Source: Pictodentalium vernedei (lineage: Eukaryota > Mollusca > Scaphopoda > Dentaliida > Dentaliidae). Taken from it: a DNA stretch of 64,000 nucleotides. A program made the position numbers and the translations under genes. Within the stretch, counting starts at the first letter, position 1, and every line of letters begins with the position of its first letter. Below the pieces are notes generated by a model, which made no database searches, was not told the DNA's origin, and worked only from the letters and a program-made list of their open reading frames with translations. The stretch covers positions 182,182,596-182,246,595 of the forward strand of contig CM062288.1 in the NCBI GenBank assembly GCA_031216915.1, written 5' to 3'. This document shows, piece after piece, positions 55,636 to 64,000 of the stretch.

Positions 55636-57060
55636 AGCTCTGAAAGTCAAGCAAGCTATAGTGATCACTCGCCGTCCATCGTCTGTGAACATGGTGTTTG
55701 CATCTTCTCCAAAACCGCTGAACCGATTCAAGTGAAATTTGAGATAATTAGTTGTTATGACATTGCATTTTGATTTTGTTCAAATCAAGTTGCCTCCCCC
55801 TCCCCCTCGGTAGGGCCATGCCCAAAAAGTGTGCTCAAATGTTAAAAAATCTTCTTCTCAGGAACCAGCAGTAGCAGAGACTTGATATTTTGTGTGCAGC
55901 TTCCTTTTGAGGTGTAGAATCAATTTTTGCCCTGCCCAAAATGTCTGTTTTGCAAACTGAGAGGCTGATTTGAACCAAATTTGATATGAGGGCTTATTGG
56001 GTCATAAGTACTTAATTTATGCTAAAAAATTTTCCCGTCGCCCCGTGGGGACCGCAGGTGCTAAAAATAGAAAAAATTTAAAATGTCCATATCCCAAAAA
56101 CAACACGGCTCTGAGAATTCTTATTTGGTGTGAAGCTTCCTTAGGACCAACAGAATGGAATGGTCAAAAAAAAAATGCTATCGGTTTTATCATAGGGTAC
56201 TTTTTCGGGACTTTTGAAAAAGTGCTGAGTCAGCATTTTTTAACACTTGTGGGTAATGTGAAAAACATTTAAGACTACTCTTCTCCCAAACCACTACTCC
56301 CAAAACTTTCAAATTTCTCATATAACATCTTTGAAAGATTGTTTCACACGTTTATTGAAAGCAAATCCCTGGATCCATATATGGGCTGTCTATGGGAGCT
56401 CAAATGTTTAAATTAGTACAGTACGAGGAAAATTCTTTAAAAATATTCTTCCACTTCCACCAGTTTGATATTTGGTATGCAGCATCTGGGGGGGGGGGGG
56501 GGGGGGGGGGGGGTGGTTCAAGTTTGTTTAAGCCAAGTCCCTGGGTTCATGTTTGGGCTCACTGTGGGAGCCCAAATTATAACTAAATTCAAAATGAGGA
56601 ATTTTCTTTAAAAATCTTCTTCTTTAGATCCAGCAGTCAAAATGTTTTGATATTTGGTATGCAGCATCCTTACAGGGATGGGGGTGAGATTAAAGTTTGT
56701 TCAAGCCAAGTCCCTGGGTTCATATTTCGGCTCACTGTGGGAGCCTGAATTATAACTTAGTTCAATATGAGGAATATTCTTCAAAAATCTTCTTCTTCAC
56801 ATCCACCAGTTAGAATCTTTTGATATTTGGTTTACAGTATCCTTAGGGAGGTGAGATATAAGTTTGTAAAAGCCAAGTCCCTTGGTTCATATTTGAGCTC
56901 TCTCAGGGAGCCTGAATTATTACTTAATTCAGTAGATCCACTGGTCAGAATCTTTGAATATTTGATATAAGCTTTAAAGCTTTTATCAGGAGGGGCTGAT
57001 GCAACTTGTTCAAATCAATTCCCTGGGTTGATATTTAGGCTACCATGTCGGGGGAGTGCC
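55636..57060. repeat. Third tandem array, ~190-bp units
   Basis: Units contain CCAAGTCCCTGGGTTCATAT, GCTCACTGTGGGAGCC, AAAATCTTCTTCTTC and TTTGATATTTGGTATGCAGC. Four clear copies lie at 56380-57060, with more diverged ones before that. A G26 homopolymer interrupts one unit. Confidence 0.75.
56488..56513 (+). repeat. Poly-G tract (26 nt)
   Basis: It replaces the middle of one 190-bp unit, so it expanded or inserted inside the array. Confidence 0.95.
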
Positions 57061-58080
57061 CTCAGGCCCCCTGGGGCCTCTTGTTGGATTTTGTGGACAT
57101 GGATGGTAAATTTTCTAGTGTTGGTAAGGGTGATGTGATGACTGTAGGTATGGCAAATATCAGGATGCAGATGGTGGAGGAGGTTGATATCAGTCAGGGG
57201 TCCAGTTGACTCTATGGGTGGCTCAGAGCTAGATAAGTGAGGGCAGTGTGGAATGGTGTACATGGATGGCCATTGTGTGGATTGGCAGGAGGGGGGGGGG
57301 GGGTGTTAATTGCCAGAAGATTCTGTGGTTGTTGGAGGCATAAATAATGTTCTAGGGGGAAATGGAGGAGCTAAGGGGGAGATGGACAAGGTGGCACTGC
57401 TGAAGGTCACTCCAGTAAAACTTGCATTTGAGGGGAGTTGGCCTCTTGAGAAAAGGAGAAGGGAGTAAGCAGAGGATTTTTGATATTGAAGATGAGGTGA
57501 TACTCAACAGCAAGGTCCATAGAATAGAGGAGGAGGGGGAAGGAGGCATCGGTGCAGATAGGGCCAAAGAAAAAAAATATTTTAGTTTGGGTTACCTGAT
57601 ATACCCTATTTTAAGCATGCGACTCCAAAAATTTTATCGGCCTTTCAAAAAACGCGATCTTTATCTAGCACCATAAACCTGAAAATGCTAAATTGGTACA
57701 GATTTTCCAGATCATGTTTCTCCGTTGAAACGAAACCTGTGCATTTTGAGATTTTAATTCGTCGTATTGCCTATTTTCGTCTGAACAAAAGACAGCAATC
57801 TTGGCTTTAATAAAAAAGAAATGCCCTCATTCGGGCAAAATAAAGAAAAAAATTCCGATCTATTCCCTGCGATAAGTCTTTTGGGGAGATTTTTTTTACA
57901 GATTTGCCCGTGGAAACCAGTTCCACCTCAGTTAATCAGCCCAATTTAAATGTTCATATTTTGTGCGCCAATGATAAACCAGATGCACGGGACCAGCAGG
58001 CATGGTTCAATGTACATGAATCTTGTATATTGGAGGTTCTATGATAAAACCCAGTAGCTGTGTTTTCGGAACTTAGGTTA
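57061..58080. other. Unassigned sequence
   Basis: G-rich to 57560, with a poly-G near 57290-57303, then AT-rich. Open frames on both strands show no recognised motif. Confidence 0.35.
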
Positions 58081-58084
58081 TTTC

Positions 58085-59022
58085 ATGGATGAAATGAAAG
58101 TTTGGCCTTGATGAACATATTAAACATGTCTCTCGCAGTGCATTTTTTCATCTAAGAAATATTAGCAAAATTTGACCCTTCATTGATACACAGATGTCAC
58201 AGCAGCATGTACACGCCTTTGATACCAGTCGCCTCGACTACTGCAACTCTCTTCTGATTGGCTCTAAAACATCTATTCTTGAAAAGCTAAAACACATCCA
58301 AAATTGTGCTGCACAGGTCAAAACCAGAACTCAAAAGTACTGCCTTATAGCACCGGTACTCTGTGAGTTACATTGGCTACCCGTTAAGCGAAGAATTCAG
58401 TTTAAAATTTTCCTTTTGGTTTTAAGTGTATCTCAGGATCTGCACCATCCTACCTGTCCGATCTGCTTACCATCCACAAACCACCAAGGTCATCAGGTCA
58501 ACTCAATCTGGTTCAGCCCGCACCTAAATTTACAAGTGCTGGTGATAGGGCCTTTGCGGTTGCTGACCCAAGGCTTTGGAATTATCTTCCAATCGACATA
58601 AAAAATAGTAAATCACCTGAATCATTCAAGTCTGGTACTAAAACCTACCTTTTTCGTAAGGCATTTCCTTCAGTGGTCTTTTAATTTTAGTCGTAAACTG
58701 ACATTACCAGGTGCGTGAGTATGACTGAGTCAGTGAGGATTGCCTCGTTACTCGTCAAGTCACACTCACATTCTTGTTTTGGTAAAGTAGTAAGTTTGGT
58801 TTTTTTGTTTTTTTATTTTGTTTTAATTCAATGCCCTTTTTCTTTTAGGTTCTGTTGCTTTTATCGCCACGATATAGTCTTGGTTGCATTGGGCACCAAT
58901 AAGTGATAATAGTGATCCATGTATCAATCTATCTGTGAGAGAATGTATGTGTATGTGTGTATATGCATGTATGCGATTATTGTACAGCCATTGAGCACCG
59001 TGTGTGGATTCTAGGCTTTAAA

Positions 59023-59074
<52 letters not shown>
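58085..59074 (+). pseudogene. CR1/L2-like LINE C-terminus and 3' UTR
   Basis: SLDEHIKHVSRSAFFHLRNI leads into DTSRLDYCNSLLIGS, then KLKHIQNCAAQ, VLCELHWLPVKRRIQFKI and, after frame changes near 58440 and 58520, KSPESFKSGTKTYLFRKAFP. This is the conserved end of CR1/L2-group ORF2 proteins. The catalytic reverse transcriptase is absent (5' truncation). The 3' UTR ends in (ATT)n at 59022-59074, the expected microsatellite tail. Confidence 0.85.
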
Positions 59075-59075
<1 letters not shown>

Positions 59076-59329
59076 TATAAAATGGAAAATAGGTTATCTG
59101 AAAGTTTCAATTTTATGCCTTGCCTCATACTTGCTTTAATATCTATCCTGTTTCTATAATAGCTGGCTTGTTAAGCAGAATAATACCCATTTTCATTATT
59201 CATCTCAAAGTTGGGGGGGGGGGGGAAGCCTACCTACTGACCCTATTTTTTTCTGGCATGTAACCCAAACCACAACATTAATTTTTTTGGACCTACAGGT
59301 AGGCAGGCTATATGGTGTTTAGAGTGGGG

Positions 59330-60060
59330 GTCTGAGGATGAAGATGAGGGGGGTGTCAGAGAAAAGAGAGGATGGAAGTGATAGAAGAGTAGAGGGTGGT
59401 GTGGTAAAGGGCGGTTGTACATGTAGCATGAAAAATAGGTTTAGTGAGTTAGAGACTACAAATGATTCAGAGGGGGATGAGGTGGTTCTCCATATTGCGG
59501 GGGAGGTCTTATCAGGTGGTGGAGGTATAAGCTAACCTCCTGGAAGGGGAGTGGTAGGGATAGGAAGCAGAGCATCTAAGCAAAAACTGGTGGTATTGGA
59601 AGAGCTAGTCTAGATAGGGTGGTCTGTGGCCCAGATAGGCTGAACCAAACTAACCTTTGTTTCCCTGGGACCAAAGTGGAAGATATTAGGGATGGAGTGG
59701 ATGGTATTGTTAGTGGTTCAAGACCAGATCCAGTTGTGATGCTACATGTTGGCACTTACAATATCAGGGAGAGAAGGTCGTTTAAGCTGATAGATACTTA
59801 CAAGTATTTGATAGCTAAAATACTTAGTAGGAATGCAAGTTCAGTGGTGTCGAGGTGTCCTTCCAGTGGAAGGGGTGAACAGAATTCAAGGATCATGGGT
59901 CTTAATGAAAAATTAGAGTACTGCAAGGTTCTATGAATACTGTTTCTTGACAGCTGGGGGTCCTTTTGTGGTAGACATGACTTATTTGATAGGGACAGCT
60001 TTCATCTGAACCAGACTAGAGGGGTACAGAGGTATTGGGAAGGAATATGCTACTGATAGT
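59330..60060 (+). pseudogene. LINE ORF1 with SGNH-esterase-like domain
   Basis: NRFSELETTND-type start (59440), then CFPGTKVEDIRDGV, PDPVVMLHVGTYNI, LIDTYKYLIAKIL, a SRCPSSGRG stretch and RIMGLNEKLE. After a stop at 59934, the frame continues as DRDSFHLNQTRGVQRYW. The order matches SGNH hydrolase/esterase domains found in ORF1 of CR1/L2-type LINEs: the GTNN-like block (here GTYN) and the C-terminal D..H block (DSFHLN). The first catalytic Ser block is not clearly visible. In such elements the domain is thought to act on lipids or membranes, or to aid RNP assembly. Confidence 0.75.
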
Positions 60061-60178
60061 GTTCCTTTTTGGAATAAGGCAAGATGGATGGGAAAAGATT
60101 GGAGGCAAAAGCAATTTGGAGAACGGAAATGTTAGAAGTATAAAAAAGAGGGCTCATAGCAAGGGATATCAGTAACAC

Positions 60179-60365
60179 CCCAGAGAAGTCTTATGTTTTC
60201 AAAACAGGATACACCAGGGTCTCCGTAAGAAAATAAGTGAAATGATAACCATTGGGCAGGAAGAAAATCATGAATTAATAGGCCTAAGGGAGACATGGAT
60301 TAGATGGGATGTATGGGTTGACCAAATCAAGGGGTATGGGTGGTTTAGAGTAGGATAGTCTGAAG
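60179..60365 (+). pseudogene. LINE endonuclease, 5' part
   Basis: ENHELIGLRETWIRWDVWVD with the catalytic Glu in RETW, then IKGYGWFRVG. It starts ~120 bp after the ORF1 end. It is interrupted by a 3.06-kb insertion at 60374 and continues at 63443. Confidence 0.8.
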
Positions 60366-60373
60366 GTCAGAAA
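60366..60373. repeat. 8-bp target duplication (left)
   Basis: GTCAGAAA is identical to 63435-63442. Confidence 0.9.
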
Positions 60374-61436
60374 TAGAGCTGAAATGGTTAACCGGTTAAT
60401 CAATTAACAGACAATCACCATCAAAAAAGTCCTTGATTGATTAACTGTTACCTTTGAACTACTGCATTGCAGGTGTTAACACTGTAACAAACACACCGTT
60501 GACTCACGTAGACATTGACACACTCACTCATCGGCAAGTTATCAGTTTCAAATGCCTGCAATACTCGCTATGACGTTGTCAAAACATCAGTGAAGTCGGC
60601 ATGTGTTTTATCCTGATAAGACCAAAAAAAAATAATGATTTGGTTCCGGTTACCCGACCAACCCTAATTTTGAGCCCCGACCCTAACGATTTTTTTTATC
60701 GAAATTGAAAAGGAAACAGAAAAAAACACACAAATGCCAACTTTTACAACAATGACATAAATAGTGTTGGGCATTTTTTTGGGTATACAGATTTACATAT
60801 ATAATATATGTTCAAAACTGTCATCAGCAAATTTAATCCTAATTGGTAATTATATACCGAAGTTGTTTTAACTCCGGTATCCAAATTTCAACTTGTTTAT
60901 CGCGGTTTGCAAGAAGTGAATTTACCTCACTGGTGCGGATTACTGGTGGTTTAAATTTGAGTCTTTCCCTTTCTACCACCCTGTCTAACCTCGTAGACCA
61001 TGGGACCTTTCTTTATTACTTTTCGTTCCAAACTGTTCAAGTTGTTTGTTTCGACAATCACCATTTTTACGAAAACGATAGAACATTGTTTACCTCTACT
61101 TTATGATAAATGAGGTGAAAAGTCACAACCACATGTACTGCATTACACAGAGGTTGCATAGTCCGTGACACTGAACATTTGACCAATTGCATTCCTGCTA
61201 TTTAAAACCAAGAAATTTTTCATGGGATTCTCCAAGGGATTCCCTGTATGTTTACACTTGTACTTCAAGGTGATAGGCTGTTTGCACACGGTGACGTCAT
61301 GATAGCATCACACCTTCAAAACAATGTGCACTCAAGTGTTTGATACAAGACCAACGCAAGGCCCATTGTTTTCAAATAAACAAAAGCAAGTCATTTGTGC
61401 TTCCTCTACCAAGATAAATACGATGATACTCAACCA

Positions 61437-61794
61437 AGGGGCGCAGTGGCTCAGTTGGTAGAGGTGCAGGCTGCAAGCCGAGAGGTCCTCGGTTCGAATC
61501 CCACCTGTGGCAACCGCGTTGTGTCCTTGGGCAAGACACTTCACCCCGATTGCCTACATGGGGGCAAGATGACGCTGTGTACTGAGGCGTACTGCACGTC
61601 GATGGTGCGCATGTCTTCAACCAATCTAACCCTGTCCTTGCTGCGGTGCAGAGTTCAGAGTTACGATGTTGGAGAGCTGACAGCTGCTCGTCGTTGCTCG
61701 GTGGTTCTCTCCGGGTACTCCGGCTTCCTCCACCCGTCAAACTGTCACGGTCATGATTAGCCATTGTGCAAAACTATGTGACCTTAAACACCAA

Positions 61795-61825
<31 letters not shown>

Positions 61826-61828
61826 ATA
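61437..61828 (+). mobile_element. tRNA-headed SINE with 12-bp target duplication
   Basis: It is flanked by GATACTCAACCA at 61425-61436 and 61829-61840. The head GGGGCGCAGTGGCTCAGTTG carries the A box, CTGCAAGC a Cys-like anticodon, and GGTTCGAATCCC the B box. The body TGTCCTTGGGCAAGACACTT is a block also found in V-SINE-type families. It ends GTGACCTTAAACACCAATAA with (AAAT)n. It is the best preserved copy of the family here. The overlapping open frames on both strands are not genes. Confidence 0.93.
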
Positions 61829-62678
61829 GATACTCAACCAGTCCATTACCACAATCACTTAAAACGTCAATTTATTTTATGTGCTGAGGTGCGTTGATTT
61901 TAACATATCCCGTGATAAAATGAGATGCGCGAGTACACACTTCACTTCAGAATCTGAGGACAGCTGATGATAACACCTCCGAGTCAGTTTTATTTTGAAG
62001 TTGTGGAATTCCACTCGAAATGTCCGCTGCGATCACGAAGAAAGCATCTGCTAATAAACTGCCATTTTGGGTGTCATTTTACAATTCAGACTCAACAGAA
62101 TATGAAAGCAGTATATTTCAGTCCCAACTGTTAGAAGAATTTGGTCCTAAAAATTAACTCACAAATTCAAAGGAAAAAAAAAAAAAAAAAAATCCTGACC
62201 CTATTTTTTTCTGCTATGTAACCGTAACCAAACCATTACATGTAATTTTTTTTTGCCTAATGTTGTTACTTTCAGTTTCCGTATTTTCATGCAATTCTCT
62301 CCCTCAGTTGTGACATTTAGTGTGAGATTTCAGTAGATGCCACCCCCAGGGGTGTCATCTACCTAATCCCATGCTCACTTTCAGGGCACCATACACCGGG
62401 CCTTCATCGATAATCTCGATTACATTTTGTAGGCACATGTTCTAAAGTAAAACTCAATATTGGCATTGTCAGCACTGCGTTTGATCATCGGTATTTGAAT
62501 GTTAAGTATCCTACGTCCCAGTAATTCCGTTAACAAATACGAGTGTGATGTCATATGAATGGGACGGATACACTATAAGATTGACAAATGTATAATATAT
62601 TATGGTCGCCATTTGCGTCATTTCAACTGCAGATCAAATCGAGTTGAACAAGAAAACAAGTGTGTGTGTGTGTGTAGT

Positions 62679-62694
62679 GGGGGGGGGGGGGGGG
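62679..62694 (+). repeat. Poly-G tract (16 nt)
   Basis: It follows (TG)n at 62661 and continues as TGGGGGTG. Confidence 0.95.
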
Positions 62695-63442
62695 TGGGGG
62701 TGTGCAAAACAACAGTTATAACATGGGTACTGTAGGGAATGTTAAGAGCCTCTATTTAAATTATTAATTATTGAGTTGTTTGGTTTGTCTGCAACTTCGC
62801 TGGAAAAGATCAAACGATGCCACCGAAACTAATTCCGTGTGCAGACTCATTGAGTGAGATATGACACACGCACTGCAAGCGTGTCATCGTTATTCGTACA
62901 TGCCCCCACATCAACAAAACTTCAAAGCTGCTAGCAGTCTGGAACTGGAAGACAGTGCAGACACGTAAATTGTTTTAACCATAGCCTTTTCAGTTTCCCG
63001 AGAGCATCACACTGCGCGTGTTTCCTAGGGCCCAGTGCAGGTGCAAAGCTGCAAGGATGATCGTGCGCTCATAAAAATTGAAGGTCTGCTGCAGTATACT
63101 TACCTGGGATTATGCACATTAACTGCTCTTTTGTTTCTGCACATGCCACATGGGTAAAACTTTGGCCATGAACAATGTTTCTCTTTCATATTATTAAGAT
63201 TCCTGTGTGATAAGGAATAGAATACAGCATGCAGATTGCGTGCTGATGTACTTGTTCACTCACGTGAACGTTACACTGTATCAGTAGCCAGAAGATGGGA
63301 CATTATTAACACTGTAAATCATCAACAGCACGGCAGAGATTCAGTGATCTATCGGGACAACTGATTCATCGGTTAACCAAGGTTTATCCATGTGATTAAT
63401 CGATCAAGAAAACCCTTTAACCATTTCAGCTCTAGTCAGAAA

Positions 63443-63717
63443 AAGAAAGGCGGACTAGACTAGAAGTTAGGACCTGTGTGATGATCAGAGACCTATGCAA
63501 AGTAAATACAACAAATCCAGTAGAAAACGAAATAATAAGGGTGAAAATCAAGATGAAAAACAGAAGTGTTGCAGTGGTTGTATACTTGGCAGTTGAGGTC
63601 TGAGTGGAACAACAGTATTCATGCAACAATTAGCTCTAATGTTACAGAACTGGTGAACAGAGGGTTTCATATACTGATGGGAGACTTTAATTGACACATT
63701 GGTGATGGAGAAGAGGG
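63443..63717 (+). pseudogene. LINE endonuclease, continuation
   Basis: After the hAT-type element, the frame resumes with KKGG and, further on, residues of the next strands (EIIRVKIKMKNRS-type in one frame). GFHILMGDFN carries the GDFN motif of APE-type endonucleases and precedes a stop. It ends at 63717, where an oppositely oriented LINE tail begins. Confidence 0.7.
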
Positions 63718-64000
63718 TATAATAATAATAACTCTTTGGCCAGCCGCTGATTTGTCGCGGTCCTCATAAGAGAAGGCCATCATTCCCCCTGCACCCCAGC
63801 CCCTCTTCCCCTCCTCTCCTCCCAGCATTCAGATATAAACTGCTTAATAGTGTCCCTCACTTCCTCTTTTTCAATTTCTTCAATAAGCATTCCTACCCTC
63901 TCTCTCGTGTCCCCCTTCATCCATCTATCCTTTGTTTCTTCACCCCACTTCTGCATTATTCTTCCAGTAAATTTTATTCTATGAGGTATATACTGAGGGC
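63718..64000 (-). pseudogene. LINE 3' end (continues beyond window)
   Basis: The minus strand ends in (TTA)n, with CGCGACAAATCAGCGGCTGG just upstream. Further upstream, the coding end matches 31080-31280 almost base for base (CAAAGGATAGATGG, GAATGCTTATTGAAGAAATT). It is the same family as 29578-31293. The insertion truncated the plus-strand endonuclease. Confidence 0.88.

Larger units (their letters stand above)
60374..63434. mobile_element. hAT-type non-autonomous element (3.06 kb)
   Basis: Ends TAGAGCTGAAATGGTTAA and TTAACCATTTCAGCTCTA are perfect 18-bp inverted repeats, with an 8-bp duplication outside. Near the tips are CCGGTTAATCAATTAAC and GATTAATCGATCAAG, likely subterminal binding motifs. 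No hAT transposase remains. The interior has a SINE (61437-61828), a (TG)n plus poly-G block at 62661-62705 and unassigned sequence. It split the LINE endonuclease. Confidence 0.88.

Noticed and set aside
61440-61512. tRNA-Cys gene
   Set aside because: A and B boxes and a Cys-like anticodon context are present, but the sequence continues without a terminator into the SINE body and tail and is bracketed by a SINE target duplication.
61372-61764. 130-codon minus frame and 121-codon plus frame
   Set aside because: Both lie entirely within the tRNA-headed SINE.

Overview
The window looks like a non-coding, transposon-dense stretch of a metazoan genome. There are no operons, ribosome binding sites or long host genes. 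Almost everything recognisable is a mobile element: LINEs with Jockey-like and CR1/L2-like proteins, a DIRS-type tyrosine-recombinase retrotransposon, hAT and Mutator-like (MULE) DNA transposons, SINEs with 5S-rRNA and tRNA heads, hairpin MITEs, and composite elements with 145-335 bp central tandem repeats. Those composites resemble the Helentron-like or 'pearl' elements known from bivalves. This mix fits a marine invertebrate, perhaps a mollusc or another lophotrochozoan. That identification is an inference from element architecture only. Guanine or cytosine homopolymers of 15-45 nt are strikingly common.

Layout. 0-7 kb: a dispersed repeat (inverted copy at 31.4-31.7 kb), a near-perfect palindromic TTAA-flanked MITE, one weak candidate host exon, and a composite tandem-repeat element sitting inside another tandem array. 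7-8.4 kb: a 5S-headed SINE next to a LINE relic split by a tRNA-headed SINE with a 12-bp target duplication. 9-20.3 kb: a series of nested MULE-like elements whose terminal inverted repeats are arrays of 14-22 bp units. One carries a FLYWCH-like N-terminus and another a MULE transposase fragment. 20.5-23.4 kb: a long-TIR element holding a LINE reverse transcriptase. 23.4-26.8 kb: a minus-strand ORF cut by a short array-TIR element, then a run of paired direct duplications. 26.8-31.3 kb: a nearly complete Jockey-like ORF2 (minus) abutting a second LINE (plus). 33.4-41.1 kb: more array-TIR and foldback elements.

42-57 kb: a multi-layer nest. Composite tandem arrays are interrupted by a DIRS retrotransposon, whose reverse transcriptase gene is interrupted by a 3.9-kb hAT transposon with a perfect 8-bp target duplication. 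The hAT transposase is the best preserved long gene here and has one in-frame stop. 58-64 kb: three LINE pieces. One has an SGNH-esterase-like ORF1, and its endonuclease is split by a 3.06-kb hAT-type non-autonomous element that itself carries a tRNA-headed SINE.

The main observation is the recurring class of elements with array-type TIRs. Within each element both ends carry the same short unit, but the unit differs from element to element. Two are flanked by perfect 10-bp duplications and others by imperfect 8-9 bp ones. Two contain MULE-type protein remains.
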